A stretch of 64,000 nucleotides of DNA from Arthrobacter sp. N199823 (GTDB taxonomy: Bacteria; Actinomycetota; Actinomycetes; Actinomycetales; Micrococcaceae). Location: positions 1 to 64,000 of the forward strand of contig NZ_PJIN01000006.1 of the NCBI RefSeq assembly GCF_002929705.1. The letters are read 5' to 3'. Below are positions 40,601-49,535 of the stretch, one piece after another. Under the pieces are notes generated by a model. That model made no database searches, was not told where the DNA came from, and worked only from the letters and a program-made list of their open reading frames with translations. Made by a program: the position numbers and the translations under genes. The first letter of the stretch is position 1; each line of letters opens with the position of its first letter.

Positions 40601-41315
40601 CGCCATGACCCAGGCCGGGCCGCAGCCCGTCATCACCTCCCCGGAATGGTCGGGCTCGGAGACGGGCGGGCGGCGCTACGCACCATTCACGCAAAACATT
40701 GAGCGGCTCAAGCCCTTCCACACGCTGACCGGGCGCATGCACTTCTTCCTTGACCATGACTGGATGATCGATATTGGTGAGGCGCTGCCCATATACAGGC
40801 CACCACTGGATATGCACAGGCTCTTTGGCGAGCCGAAGCTGGGCCCCAACGGGGATAAGGAAATTGTGGTGCGCTACCTGACACCGCACTCCAAGTGGTC
40901 CATCCACTCCGAATACCAGGACAACCTGCTGATGCTCTCCCTCTCCCGCGGCGGTCCCACGGTGTGGATGAGCCCGCAGGACGCTGGCTCCATCGGGGTG
41001 TTGGACAACGAATGGGTTGAGTGTGTCAATGCCAACGGCGTATTCGTGGGCAGGGCGGTGGTCAGCCACCGCATGCCCGAGGGTGTGGCGTATATCTATC
41101 ACGCCCAGGAACGCACCATCGACGTACCCAAGTCGGAGGCCACCGGCCGCCGCGGCGGCATCCACAACTCGGTGACGAGGCTGCTGGTCAAGCCTAGCCA
41201 CCTGATTGGCGGGTACGCGCAGCTGACGTACGCGTTCAACTATCTTGGCCCCACCGGAAACCAGCGGGACAACGTTTCCACCATCCGTCGCCGTTCCCAG
41301 GAGGTGCAGTACTAA
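37602..41315 (+). CDS. narG: respiratory nitrate reductase alpha subunit
   Basis: The catalytic subunit reduces nitrate to nitrite with quinol electrons. The 1237-residue protein starts MTAETFVAGVDGPASDAML. The N-terminal His/Cys cluster THGVNCTGSCSW, with a later EPRGCPRG cysteine, binds the FS0 [4Fe-4S] centre. WGSNVPVTRTPDAHWM and the long molybdopterin domains follow. There is no Tat-like peptide beyond the short remnant usual for cytoplasmic-facing NarG. It is first in narGHJI; the TAA overlaps the narH ATG (TAATG). Enzymes for molybdenum cofactor synthesis are not in the window. Confidence 0.97.
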   Translation: MTAETFVAGVDGPASDAMLKLGRFFTKWDETDDGRAVFREGGRAGDIFYRDRWSHDKVVRSTHGVNCTGSCSWKVYVKDGIITWESQQTDYPSVGPDSPEYEPRGCPRGAAFSWYTYSPTRVRFPYARGVLVEMYREAKQRLKDPVLAFAEVAGDPEKRRRYQNARGKGGLVRTSWAEALEIAAAAHVNTIKTYGPDRVSGFSPIPAMSMVSHAIGTRFVQLIGGVMTSFYDWYADLPAASPQVFGDQTDVPESGDWWDATYLMMWGSNVPVTRTPDAHWMAEVRYRGTKVIAISPDYADNTKFADEWLPAAAGTDAALAMGMGHVTLKEFFVDRQVPFFQSYVRQFTDLPFLIRLEKHDDGTYIPGKFLTAAFVPGCEFVEDAAFKTLLFDKVTSSGLVPNGTLGHRYSKTGEGKWNLDLTGIEPALSMAEVSTESVEILLPCFEDPEGAGSIMHRGVPVAMVGGHLVTTVYDLMLAQYGVGRPGLPGVWAKDYNDVSVPYTPAWQEEVTSVPAQACIRVAREFARNAEQSKGRSMIIMGAGICQWFHGDTTYRAILALVMLTGCMGRNGGGWAHYVGQEKCRPITGWVSLANGLDWSRPPRTMIGTGYWYMHTDQWRQDGYSADALKSPLSTGNLDGMHTADALAQSVRLGWMPFYPQFDSNPLDLADKAIAAVAAGEAPDEKTWVAQSLMNRTINPAIEDIDAPENWPRTLVLWRSNLFGSSAKGNEYFLRNLLGTHNNVMGQDSHESLKPQDVKWHEEGPEGKLDFLMSADFRMTSTTLLSDVVFPAATWYEKHDLSSTDMHPFVHAFTPAIDPPWETKTDFELFNLLAEELSRQAVKHLGTRKDLVSVPLIHDTVGQIAQPGGVVRDWRKDGIDGVPGQNMPNFIVVERDYTAIANKLTAVGPLADKLGFTVKDITYKLDKALDHLAKANGVMMGGAAHGRPAIDTDAKMAEAILTFSGTTNGQLAVAGFKEMERKTGMKLVDLAEGSEEKHISFAMTQAGPQPVITSPEWSGSETGGRRYAPFTQNIERLKPFHTLTGRMHFFLDHDWMIDIGEALPIYRPPLDMHRLFGEPKLGPNGDKEIVVRYLTPHSKWSIHSEYQDNLLMLSLSRGGPTVWMSPQDAGSIGVLDNEWVECVNANGVFVGRAVVSHRMPEGVAYIYHAQERTIDVPKSEATGRRGGIHNSVTRLLVKPSHLIGGYAQLTYAFNYLGPTGNQRDNVSTIRRRSQEVQY

Positions 41316-43030
41316 TGCGTGTTATGGCTCAAATGGGCATGGTTATGAACTTGGACAAATGCATTGGTTGCCACACGTGTTCCGTCACGTGCAAGCAGGC
41401 TTGGACCAACCGGGCCGGGGTGGAATATGTCTGGTTCAATAACGTGGAAACCCGCCCCGGGCAGGGCTATCCGCGCCGCTACGAGGACCAAGAAAAGTGG
41501 AAGGGCGGCTGGGAGCTGAACAAGCGCGGCCGCCTCAAGCTCAAGGCCGGCGGGCGTGTGAAGAAGCTGTTCGGCCTCTTCGCCAACCCCATCCAGCCCG
41601 AACTCAAGGACTACTACGAGCCCTGGACCTACGACTACAAGACCCTGGTTGATGCCCCGCTGGGCGATGACTTCCCGGTGGCCCGGCCCAAATCCCTGAT
41701 CACCGGCAAGGACACGAAGATCACGTGGAGCGCCAACTGGGATGACGACCTGGGCGGCACCTCAGAAATGGGCCACCTGGACCCGATCGTGGAGAAGGTG
41801 CGCCGCGAGTCCGAGGACAAGATCAAGTTTGAGTTTGAGCAGACGTTCATGTTTTACCTGCCGCGCATTTGCGAGCACTGCCTGAACCCCTCCTGCATGG
41901 CTTCCTGCCCCTCTGGCGCCATATACAAGCGCGTCGAGGACGGCATCGTACTGGTTGACCAGGACCAGTGCCGCGGCTGGCGCCAGTGCATGACGGGCTG
42001 CCCGTACAAGAAGATCTACTACAACCACAAGACCGGCAAGGCTGAGAAGTGCACGTTCTGCTACCCGCGGATCGAGGTGGGCCTGCCCACCGTTTGCTCG
42101 GAAACCTGCGTGGGCCGGCTGCGGTATCTGGGGCTTTTCCTGTACGACGCCGATGCCGTCACCGCCGCTGCCTCGGTCACCGATCCCCAAGATCTGTACC
42201 AGTCGCAGATGGATGTGCTGCTGGACCCCAACGATCCGGCCGTCATCAAGGCAGCCCGCGAACAGGGTATCCAGGAAGACTGGATCGAGGCTGCGCAGAA
42301 GTCACCCGTGTACGCCCTGACCAAGGTGTACAAGGTGGCCCTGCCGCTGCACCCGGAATACCGCACCATGCCCATGGTCTGGTACATCCCGCCGCTCTCC
42401 CCCGTGGTTGATCTGCTGCGCGATCAGGGGCACGACGCCGAGGACAAGGACGTGTTGTTCGGCGCCATTGACGCCCTGCGCATCCCCGTCGAGTACCTGG
42501 CCGAGCTGTTCACCGCAGGTGACGCGGATCTGGTCACCGGCGTGTTGCAAAAGCTGGCAGCCATGCGGGCCTACATGCGCGGGATCTCGCTGGGCAATGA
42601 TCCCGATGAGTCCATCCCCGCGTCCGTGGGCATGGACGGCGCCACCATGTATGAGATGTACCGGCTCATGGCCATTGCCAAGTATGACGAACGCTATGTG
42701 ATCCCCAAGGCACACGCCGAGCAGGCGCACGATCTGGAAGAGATGGGCTGCTCCCTGGATTTCGACGGCGGACCCGGCATGGCATCCATGGGCACCTCAC
42801 CCTTCGGCGAGGCCAGCGGACGGCCCACCCCGGTGGCCTTGGAAACGTTCAACGCGCTGCGAGACCGGCAAACCTCAGACTCCGTGGCCGGCGCTGACAC
42901 GCTGGCCGGCCGCGTGAACCTGCTGAATTGGGATGGCAATGGCGCACCCGCCGGGATGTTCCCGCAAAAGCATCCCACCGAGCCTCCGGTGGACGCCCGG
43001 GAAGACGCCTTGGAAGGTGGCAGCTCATGA
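41315..43030 (+). CDS. narH: respiratory nitrate reductase beta subunit
   Basis: The electron-transfer subunit carries four Fe-S clusters between NarI and NarG. In the 571-residue protein the ferredoxin-type cysteine groups are plain: CIGCHTCSVTCKQAW, CEHCLNPSCMASCPSG, CRGWRQCMTGCPYKK (the Trp marks the [3Fe-4S] site) and CTFCYPRIEVG..CSETC. The C-terminal half is the NarH-specific domain with IRIP-like PIEYLA region. It overlaps narG by one base and narJ by four (ATGA). Confidence 0.97.
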   Translation: MRVMAQMGMVMNLDKCIGCHTCSVTCKQAWTNRAGVEYVWFNNVETRPGQGYPRRYEDQEKWKGGWELNKRGRLKLKAGGRVKKLFGLFANPIQPELKDYYEPWTYDYKTLVDAPLGDDFPVARPKSLITGKDTKITWSANWDDDLGGTSEMGHLDPIVEKVRRESEDKIKFEFEQTFMFYLPRICEHCLNPSCMASCPSGAIYKRVEDGIVLVDQDQCRGWRQCMTGCPYKKIYYNHKTGKAEKCTFCYPRIEVGLPTVCSETCVGRLRYLGLFLYDADAVTAAASVTDPQDLYQSQMDVLLDPNDPAVIKAAREQGIQEDWIEAAQKSPVYALTKVYKVALPLHPEYRTMPMVWYIPPLSPVVDLLRDQGHDAEDKDVLFGAIDALRIPVEYLAELFTAGDADLVTGVLQKLAAMRAYMRGISLGNDPDESIPASVGMDGATMYEMYRLMAIAKYDERYVIPKAHAEQAHDLEEMGCSLDFDGGPGMASMGTSPFGEASGRPTPVALETFNALRDRQTSDSVAGADTLAGRVNLLNWDGNGAPAGMFPQKHPTEPPVDAREDALEGGSS

Positions 43031-43695
43031 GCGTTCCAACCAGCAGAGCAGCCTCCAGAGCAACCAGCAAGGCAACCAGCAAGAAGGACCAGATCACGTT
43101 TTTAGCGGCGTCGTGGTGCTTGTCGTACCCGGATGAGCAGCTCGTGGACCGGGTACCCATGATGCGTGCCGCCCTGGGTGAGTTTGCCGGCGCAGCCCAG
43201 CCATTCGCCGCAGTACTTAACATGCTGGAGACCACCGGATTGATGGCACTTCAGGGTCAATACGTTCAGGAGTTTGACCTCGGCAAGCGGCACGCACTGC
43301 ACCTCTCCTACTGGACCGACGGCGATACCCGGCGGCGCGGGGAAGTGCTGGGCGCGTTCAAGAAGGTGTACCGGGGCTCTGACACCCTGGTGGACACGTG
43401 GGGTGAGCTGCCCGATTTTCTGCCCATGGTCCTGGAATATGCGGCCACTGTGGACATGTCCGCGGGCAAGGAATTGCTTCAGCAGTACCGGCCGAGCCTG
43501 GAACTGATCAAGTTTGGGCTGCTGCGTGACACCTTGCCACATTCTGAGATTGTGCAAGCCATCTGCAACTCCCTGCCGGGCGCATCCCCGGCCGATGAAC
43601 AAGCTGTCATGCGGATGGCAGGCTATGGCCCGCCCACCGAATCCGTGGGGCTGGACCCGTACGATCCTCGGCTGCTGCCCATGAAAGGGGCATGA
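43027..43695 (+). CDS. narJ: nitrate reductase assembly chaperone
   Basis: NarJ binds apo-NarG and helps insert the molybdenum cofactor; it is not part of the final enzyme. The protein has 222 residues. After a Ser/Lys-rich N-terminus the domain starts ITFLAASWCLSYPDEQLVDR and contains QYVQEFDLGKRHALHLSYW, typical of the TorD/NarJ fold. It starts at ATG 43027, inside the narH stop (ATGA); longer upstream frames are rejected. Confidence 0.95.
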   Translation: MSVPTSRAASRATSKATSKKDQITFLAASWCLSYPDEQLVDRVPMMRAALGEFAGAAQPFAAVLNMLETTGLMALQGQYVQEFDLGKRHALHLSYWTDGDTRRRGEVLGAFKKVYRGSDTLVDTWGELPDFLPMVLEYAATVDMSAGKELLQQYRPSLELIKFGLLRDTLPHSEIVQAICNSLPGASPADEQAVMRMAGYGPPTESVGLDPYDPRLLPMKGA

Positions 43696-43698
43696 GTG

Positions 43699-44445
43699 AT
43701 GGACATCTTCCTTTGGGGCGTGTTGCCCTACGTCATGGTGGTCATCTTGGTGGGTGGCTCCATGTGGCGCTACAAGTTTGACCAGTTCGGCTGGACTACC
43801 CGCTCCTCGCAGCTCTACGAATCCAAGTTGCTGCGCATTGGTTCGCCGGTATTCCATTTTGGCCTGCTGGCCGTGATTGCCGGGCACGTCTTTGGGCTGA
43901 TCATTCCACAGGAATGGACCGAAGCTGTAGGTATGACGGAGAGTATCTATCACTTCAACGCCCTGTTTGTGGGCACCATTGCCGGGGTGGGCACGCTCGC
44001 CGGGATCTCGCTGCTGATCTACCGACGGCGTAAAACCGGGCCGGTGTTCATGGCTACCACCAAGAACGACAAACTCATGTACGTGGTGCTCGTGGCGGCC
44101 ATTGTGTTTGGTTTGTGGACCACTCTGGCCAGCGTGTTCTGGCCCGACCATGACGTGACGTACCGCGACACCGTCTCCCCGTGGTTCCGCTCCCTCTTCA
44201 TCTTCCAGCCGGATATTGCAGCCATGGCCGCGGCACCGACCTCGTTCCACATCCACACGCTGGTGGGCATGGTGCTGTTCATGGTGTGGCCGTTCACCCG
44301 GCTGGTTCACGCCTTCACGGCGCCGCTGCACTACCTGTTCCGGCCCTACATTGTGTACCGCTCACGGGACAAGGGCGCCAGCGTGGCTCCCCGCAGCGGT
44401 TGGTCCGAAGTGGGCACCCGCGACCGCGACACCACCAAGCGCTAA
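43699..44445 (+). CDS. narI: respiratory nitrate reductase gamma subunit (cytochrome b)
   Basis: The membrane subunit oxidises quinol through two haems b. The 248-residue protein has five membrane helices and the family's start MDIFLWGVLPYVM. Histidines expected to bind haem are in FHFGLLAVIAGHVFG and in HIHTLVGMVLFMVWPFTRLVH. ATG 43699 is chosen because AAAGGGG lies 9 nt upstream and it matches NarI N-termini; GTG 43696 is one codon earlier. Confidence 0.96.
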   Translation: MDIFLWGVLPYVMVVILVGGSMWRYKFDQFGWTTRSSQLYESKLLRIGSPVFHFGLLAVIAGHVFGLIIPQEWTEAVGMTESIYHFNALFVGTIAGVGTLAGISLLIYRRRKTGPVFMATTKNDKLMYVVLVAAIVFGLWTTLASVFWPDHDVTYRDTVSPWFRSLFIFQPDIAAMAAAPTSFHIHTLVGMVLFMVWPFTRLVHAFTAPLHYLFRPYIVYRSRDKGASVAPRSGWSEVGTRDRDTTKR

Positions 44446-44518
44446 GCCCCGCTAACCCCAGCAGGCCCTGACCCTCACGCCCCACCCCACAGGATCTAAC
44501 CCACAATCAGGAGAGACC

Positions 44519-45754
44519 ATGGCCTCAACAACAGCCCCGCACCCGCCTCCGCTTGCGGGACAGGCACTGAACCTGACGCTGGCAACCGCCGCCTCCGTGG
44601 TGGGTTTCTGGGCCTGGAACATCATCGCCACCCTGAGTACGCACTACGCCAACTCCATGGAACTCTCCGCGGGGACCATGGGCATCTTGGTCGCCATGCC
44701 CATCTTTGTGGGATCCCTGGGCCGCATTGTGGTGGGCACCATGACGGACAGGTTTGGCGGGCGGGCCTTGTTCACCTTTGTCCTGGTGGCAACCATTCCC
44801 ACAGTTTTGCTGGTCGCGTTGGGAGGGGCACTGAACTCCTTTGTCATAGTGCTTGCGGCCGGCTTCCTTTTGGGTGTTGCCGGAACGGTGTTTGCCGTCG
44901 GCATCCCGTTTGTCAGCGCCTGGTATCCGCCGCACCGCCGCGGTTTTGCCACGGGCGTGTTCGGCGCTGGCATGGGCGGCACGGCGCTGGCCGCCTTCTT
45001 GAACCCGCGGCTGGTGAAATCGATCGGCTATGTGCCCACGCACCTGCTGATCGCCGGCATTCTGGCCGTCATGGCTGTTGTGGTGTGGGTGTTCATGAAG
45101 AACGCCCCCGGCTGGGAACCCAACAAGTCCCCGGTGATGCCCAAGTTGATTGACGCGTCCAAGCTGGCCGTCACCTGGAAGATGTGTTTCCTGTACGCCG
45201 TGGCCTTTGGCGGTTTTGTCTCCTTCGCCACCTACCTGCCCACGTATCTGCGCGATGTCTATGAGTTCGATCCAAGCTCCGCGGGGGCACGAACGGCCGG
45301 ATTCGCGTTAGCCGCCGTGATTGCCCGACCCATCGGCGGTGTGCTGTCAGACAAGATTGGTTCCAAACCCGTGGTCCTCGCGTCCTTCACCGGCGTCGCC
45401 ATTCTGGGTTTCCTCGTGGCACTTGAACCAGCGGCCGATGTCCAGGCTGGCCCGATATTCCTGGCCCTGGCTGCCGCTCTGGGGCTTGGCACCGGAGGCG
45501 TCTTCGCGTGGGTGGGGACGCTGTCCCCGGACGGCAAGGTGGGCACCATCAGCGGCATTGTCAGCGCCGCCGGCGGCCTGGGCGGTTACTTCCCACCGCT
45601 GATCATGGGCATGAGCTATAACCCGGACGCCGAAAACTACAAATACGCCATTGGCCTCTCGCTACTGGTGATCACGGCCATCGTGGCGCTCTTGTTTGCC
45701 TTGTTCTTCGTCAAGGACCCCATGAAGAAAGCGCTGACGCCAGCCACGGAGTAA
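44519..45754 (+). CDS. narK: nitrate/nitrite transporter NarK
   Basis: A 411-residue MFS protein with 12 helices. RIVVGTMTDRFGGR between helices 2 and 3 is the MFS motif. The nitrate-signature glycine runs appear as AAGFLLGVAGTVFAVGIPFVS and, in helix 11, GIVSAAGGLGGYFPP. It takes up nitrate and/or exports nitrite for NarGHI. GGAGAG precedes the ATG. It follows narI by 73 bp on the same strand and is closed by a strong hairpin. Confidence 0.93.
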   Translation: MASTTAPHPPPLAGQALNLTLATAASVVGFWAWNIIATLSTHYANSMELSAGTMGILVAMPIFVGSLGRIVVGTMTDRFGGRALFTFVLVATIPTVLLVALGGALNSFVIVLAAGFLLGVAGTVFAVGIPFVSAWYPPHRRGFATGVFGAGMGGTALAAFLNPRLVKSIGYVPTHLLIAGILAVMAVVVWVFMKNAPGWEPNKSPVMPKLIDASKLAVTWKMCFLYAVAFGGFVSFATYLPTYLRDVYEFDPSSAGARTAGFALAAVIARPIGGVLSDKIGSKPVVLASFTGVAILGFLVALEPAADVQAGPIFLALAAALGLGTGGVFAWVGTLSPDGKVGTISGIVSAAGGLGGYFPPLIMGMSYNPDAENYKYAIGLSLLVITAIVALLFALFFVKDPMKKALTPATE

Positions 45755-45779
45755 TCCCCTCCACGGAGCTCTACGCATA

Positions 45780-45836
45780 AAGCACCTCACGACGGCGGTG
45801 GGTTGGGCAATTGCCCAGCCCACCGCCGTCGTGCTT
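45780..45836 (+). terminator. hairpin after narK
   Basis: AAGCAC/GTGCTT outside, CACGACGGCGGTGGG with its complement in the middle and TGGGCAATTGCCCA at the top form a long near-perfect stem; no long T run. Confidence 0.75.
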
Positions 45837-45913
45837 CCCGAAGGAAGAGCTTTCTGGGGAAGCACATTTTGGGCACAGGGACGACAGGGGTAAAAATTGC
45901 CGCCAATACTGCG

Positions 45914-45919
45914 TAGGAT
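45914..45919 (+). promoter_or_regulatory. -10 box of the SNF2 leader ORF
   Basis: TAGGAT ends 6 nt before ATG 45926. That ATG opens a 17-codon ORF, not the helicase. Confidence 0.55.
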
Positions 45920-45925
45920 TGATAG

Positions 45926-45979
45926 ATGTGGTTCCTCCCCTTGGGCCACTCCCAACCGACAGGTGGCACAGTTCAGTGA
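45926..45979 (+). CDS. 17-codon leader ORF overlapping the SNF2 helicase start
   Basis: The ORF MWFLPLGHSQPTGGTVQ ends in TGA at 45977-45979, which overlaps GTG 45976 of the helicase (GTGA). It starts 6 nt after TAGGAT and so would be the first thing translated on a leaderless mRNA. The helicase has no Shine-Dalgarno sequence, so its translation probably depends on this peptide being read. The peptide is hydrophobic at first but too short for a membrane helix. Confidence 0.5.
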   Translation: MWFLPLGHSQPTGGTVQ

Positions 45980-48900
45980 CGCACTCCTCCGCTGGCTCAC
46001 GTTTGATGACGCGGGTCGCCGAGTTCACCGAGAATTCCATTGCCGCTGGCCGAGCCTACGCCGATGAAGACCGGGTCAGCGACATCATGCTGGAACCGGC
46101 CACCGGCCTGCTCTCCGGCAAGGTGGCAGGGTCCGATGTTTACCGGGCCACGGCCAAATTAGTTCGCGAGCACGACGGCGTCATCGCCTGCCGTGTGGGC
46201 ATCTGCAACTGCCCGGTGCGGCAAAACTGTAAGCACGTGGTGGCGTTGATCGCCGCGGCCGAAAACGACCCCTCCTTCACCGACTTCTTTGTCCCCGAGG
46301 AAGCGCCGCGGGAACCCACCTTCTTGGAAACCCTGTTGGCCAAGGCCAAGGACAGCAAGTCTGCCCCCGCTCCGGAGCCGGGTCCCGATGCCCCTGCTGT
46401 TGACTCGTGGGAAGCAGCCCTGTCGGCGCTCCTGCCGCCGGCCGCCTCCGCCCCCAGCCCGGACACCCCCGCACTGGCTCTGCAATTTGAACTTCATGTG
46501 CCCCCGCCACGCTTTTCCTACCGGGGCCGTGGCAGCACCGTCCCCTCACAGCCGGTGTTGAATGTACGCCCCGTGGTCATGGGAACGCGCGGCAAATGGG
46601 TCAAGACCGGCGTCAGCTGGGCCACCTTGGGCTACCTCTCCTACGGCGGCGCCCACGATCGCACCCAGCTCGAATGGCTCACCGAGTTCTTGTCCTCGCA
46701 CAGCCCGCGCCAGTTCAATCACGGCAATGCGGGCGCCTGGCTGTCGCTCAACGATTATGCCGGCCGGAACCTGTGGCAGCTCCTGGCAACAGCGCACAAG
46801 AGCGGCATTGCGCTGATCCAGTCCGGCACCGGGGACCCCATTCACGTCAGCAGTCAGGACGCAACTCTTCAGCTCGATATCACGCAGGGTGAATCCGGTG
46901 CGTTGGCGGTTGGCCCGCTGATAGAGCTCGACGGCGCTCCCGTCACCGCCGAGATCGTGGGCCAGATCGGCTCCCCTGTCTATGGCCTGTTCTTTTCCGA
47001 TCAAATAGATCCCGGGGCGTTGGCTACCTCCAGCTCCCAAGGCCGCAACGCCGTGGTCCGGGGCGGGGTAACGCTGGCGCCGCTGCCTGCCGGGACCTCC
47101 CCGCAGCTGCTGGAATTTGCCCTTCACAAGGACACTGTCCACATTCCAGCTGAGGCTAGAGACAAGTTCCTGACTCAGTTTTACCCGCAGCTCAAGCAGG
47201 CTGCGCCGGTGGTCTCGGCAGATCATTCGGTGGAACTGCCGGCCTATGTGGAACCCACCTTGTCACTGTTGGCGGCGTACGGCAGCGATCACACCGTGCG
47301 TCTGCACTGGGAATGGCACTACCCCGTTGGAACTCGGGTGACATCCCTGCCGTTGTGGCCGGAACTGGGCGAAACCGCCGTCCGGGACACTGGCGCCGAG
47401 GCTCGGATCATTGACCTCGTAGGTACGCCGTGGGAGGACATCACGGCCATGGGCGTGGCGGCCAACCACGCGTGGGGCGAGCCGTCACTGGCCGGTTCGG
47501 CGTCCTTGAGCGGTCTGGACACACTCACCTTCACCGAGACTGTGCTGCCCCGGTTGCAGGAACTGCCCGGCCTTAAAGTGGAGACCAGCGGTGACATTGC
47601 CAGCTACCGCGAGGTTACCGAGGCTCCCATTGTCACCATTTCCACCAAGGCAACCGATGAGCGTGACTGGTTTGATCTGGGCATTGTGATCACGCTGGAG
47701 GGTCAGTATGTCTCCTTCGCAGCCGTGTTCTCCGCCTTGGCCGCAGGAAACACGCGCATGCTGTTGCCCAGCGGCGCCTACTTCTCCTTGGATCGCCCAG
47801 AATTGCACCAACTGCGCGCCTTGATCGATGAAGCCCGCAGCCTCAATGACAGCAAGGACGGGCAGCTGCGCATCAGCCGTTTCCAAGCTGGATTGTGGGA
47901 CGAACTGGCCACACTGGGCATTGTGGATGAACAGGCTCAGGCGTGGCGCAAGACTGTCACCGGCTTGCTCGACGGCGGTCCGCCCGAGCCACTGCCCTCC
48001 CCTGCAGGTTTGCACGCAACCCTGCGCCCGTACCAGCTGGATGGCTTCAACTGGTTGCACTTCTTGTACAGCTTCGGGCTGGGCGGCGTGCTGGCTGATG
48101 ACATGGGTTTGGGTAAGACTGTGCAGACCCTGGCCTTGGTCAGCCAGGTCAAGGCCGAAGACCCGGATCTCAAATCACCGTTCCTGGTGGTGGCTCCTAC
48201 CTCCGTGGTGGGTAACTGGGCCAGTGAAAGTGTGAAGTTTGCACCGGATCTGAAGGTTGTTACGGTGTCAGAAACGTTCGCCAAGAGCGGGTTTGTATCG
48301 GCAGACTTCTTTGCCGGGGCTGACATTGTCATCACCTCTTATGCCTTATTCCGCATTGATTTCCCGGAGTATGCCATGCAGCCGTTTGCGGGTCTGATCC
48401 TGGATGAGGCCCAGTTTGTGAAGAACCATCAGTCCAAGGCGTACCAGTGTGTGCGCAAGCTGAAGGTTCCGTTCAAGCTGGCCGTCACGGGTACGCCCAT
48501 GGAAAACAACCTCATGGAGTTGTGGGCTCTGCTGTCCATCGTGGCGCCGGGCTTGTTCCCCAGCCCCAAGCGTTTTGCCGAGTTCTACCAGCGCCCCATT
48601 GAAAAGAATGCCGATTCCGAGCTGCTCGCTAAGCTGCGTTCACGGGTTAAGCCGCTGATGCTGCGCCGCACCAAGGAACAGGTCATTGCCGACCTGCCTC
48701 CCAAGCAGGAACAAATTCTTGAGGTGGAGCTGAATCCGCGGCACCAAAAGATTTACCAGACGCATTTGCAGCGTGAGCGGGCCAAGATTCTGGGCCTGTT
48801 GGAGGATGTGAATAAGAACCGTTTCACCATTTTCCAGTCACTGACGCTGCTGCGTCAGCTCAGCCTGGACGTGTCCTTGGTGGATGAAGGCCAGGCGGGT

Positions 48901-49413
48901 GTGCGTTCCTCGAAGCTGGATGTGCTCTTTGAGCAGTTGGAGGACGTGGTCAAGGAAGGTCACCGAGCGCTGATCTTTAGCCAGTTCACCGGGTTCCTGG
49001 GCAAGGTCCGTGAGCGGTTGATTGCCGAGGGCATCCCATTCCAATATCTGGATGGAGGCACCCGGAACAGGTCCGCCGTGGTGGATGCATTCAAGAACGG
49101 TGACGATCCCTTGTTCCTCATTAGCCTCAAGGCTGGTGGTTTCGGTTTGAACCTGACCGAAGCGGACTACGTGTTCATTTTGGATCCGTGGTGGAACCCG
49201 GCGTCCGAGGCGCAAGCCGTGGACCGTACTCACCGCATTGGGCAGAAGAAGAACGTCATGGTGTACCGGCTGGTTGCCAAGGACACCATCGAGGAAAAGG
49301 TCATGGCACTCAAGGCCAAGAAATCCCAGCTGTTCTCGGATGTGATGAGCGGGGATTCACTCTCAGGCGGGGCGCTTTCGGCCACGGATCTGGCCGGTTT
49401 GTTCCGCGACTAG
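45976..49413 (+). CDS. SWIM zinc-finger SNF2/Rad54-family helicase
   Basis: A 1145-residue DNA-dependent ATPase. A SWIM zinc finger (CNCPVRQNCKH, about 74-86) lies near the N-terminus. A Pro/Ala linker and a beta-rich middle region (about 160-660) follow. Then come the two helicase lobes: DDMGLGKT (about 708), DEAQ box with DEAQFVKNH (about 811), TGTPMENN, and in lobe two AGGFGLNLTEA and VDRTHRIGQ. Bacterial proteins of this type (HepA/RapA-like) remodel protein-DNA or transcription complexes. GTG 45976 overlaps the stop of a 17-codon leader ORF; longer in-frame extension upstream crosses the narK terminator. Confidence 0.88.
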   Translation: MTHSSAGSRLMTRVAEFTENSIAAGRAYADEDRVSDIMLEPATGLLSGKVAGSDVYRATAKLVREHDGVIACRVGICNCPVRQNCKHVVALIAAAENDPSFTDFFVPEEAPREPTFLETLLAKAKDSKSAPAPEPGPDAPAVDSWEAALSALLPPAASAPSPDTPALALQFELHVPPPRFSYRGRGSTVPSQPVLNVRPVVMGTRGKWVKTGVSWATLGYLSYGGAHDRTQLEWLTEFLSSHSPRQFNHGNAGAWLSLNDYAGRNLWQLLATAHKSGIALIQSGTGDPIHVSSQDATLQLDITQGESGALAVGPLIELDGAPVTAEIVGQIGSPVYGLFFSDQIDPGALATSSSQGRNAVVRGGVTLAPLPAGTSPQLLEFALHKDTVHIPAEARDKFLTQFYPQLKQAAPVVSADHSVELPAYVEPTLSLLAAYGSDHTVRLHWEWHYPVGTRVTSLPLWPELGETAVRDTGAEARIIDLVGTPWEDITAMGVAANHAWGEPSLAGSASLSGLDTLTFTETVLPRLQELPGLKVETSGDIASYREVTEAPIVTISTKATDERDWFDLGIVITLEGQYVSFAAVFSALAAGNTRMLLPSGAYFSLDRPELHQLRALIDEARSLNDSKDGQLRISRFQAGLWDELATLGIVDEQAQAWRKTVTGLLDGGPPEPLPSPAGLHATLRPYQLDGFNWLHFLYSFGLGGVLADDMGLGKTVQTLALVSQVKAEDPDLKSPFLVVAPTSVVGNWASESVKFAPDLKVVTVSETFAKSGFVSADFFAGADIVITSYALFRIDFPEYAMQPFAGLILDEAQFVKNHQSKAYQCVRKLKVPFKLAVTGTPMENNLMELWALLSIVAPGLFPSPKRFAEFYQRPIEKNADSELLAKLRSRVKPLMLRRTKEQVIADLPPKQEQILEVELNPRHQKIYQTHLQRERAKILGLLEDVNKNRFTIFQSLTLLRQLSLDVSLVDEGQAGVRSSKLDVLFEQLEDVVKEGHRALIFSQFTGFLGKVRERLIAEGIPFQYLDGGTRNRSAVVDAFKNGDDPLFLISLKAGGFGLNLTEADYVFILDPWWNPASEAQAVDRTHRIGQKKNVMVYRLVAKDTIEEKVMALKAKKSQLFSDVMSGDSLSGGALSATDLAGLFRD

Positions 49414-49447
49414 CGGCAGCGCCGTGGGCAGCAGATAAGCTCACATT

Positions 49448-49499
49448 GCACTAATGAGGCGAGGGCCCCGATATTTCGGGGCCCTCGCCTCATTAGTGC
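49448..49499. terminator. perfect 24-bp hairpin between convergent genes
   Basis: 49448-49471 and 49476-49499 are exact complements around a 4-nt loop. It serves the SNF2 helicase (+) and hspR (-). Confidence 0.85.
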
Positions 49500-49535
49500 G
49501 CCGTCGATGAACGCGCCGCTGGCAAGAGCTCTCGG

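Noticed and set aside
40110-41201. Minus-strand open frame of 363 codons opposite the end of narG
   Set aside because: Shadow of narG; rich in His, Gly and Val with no recognisable domain.
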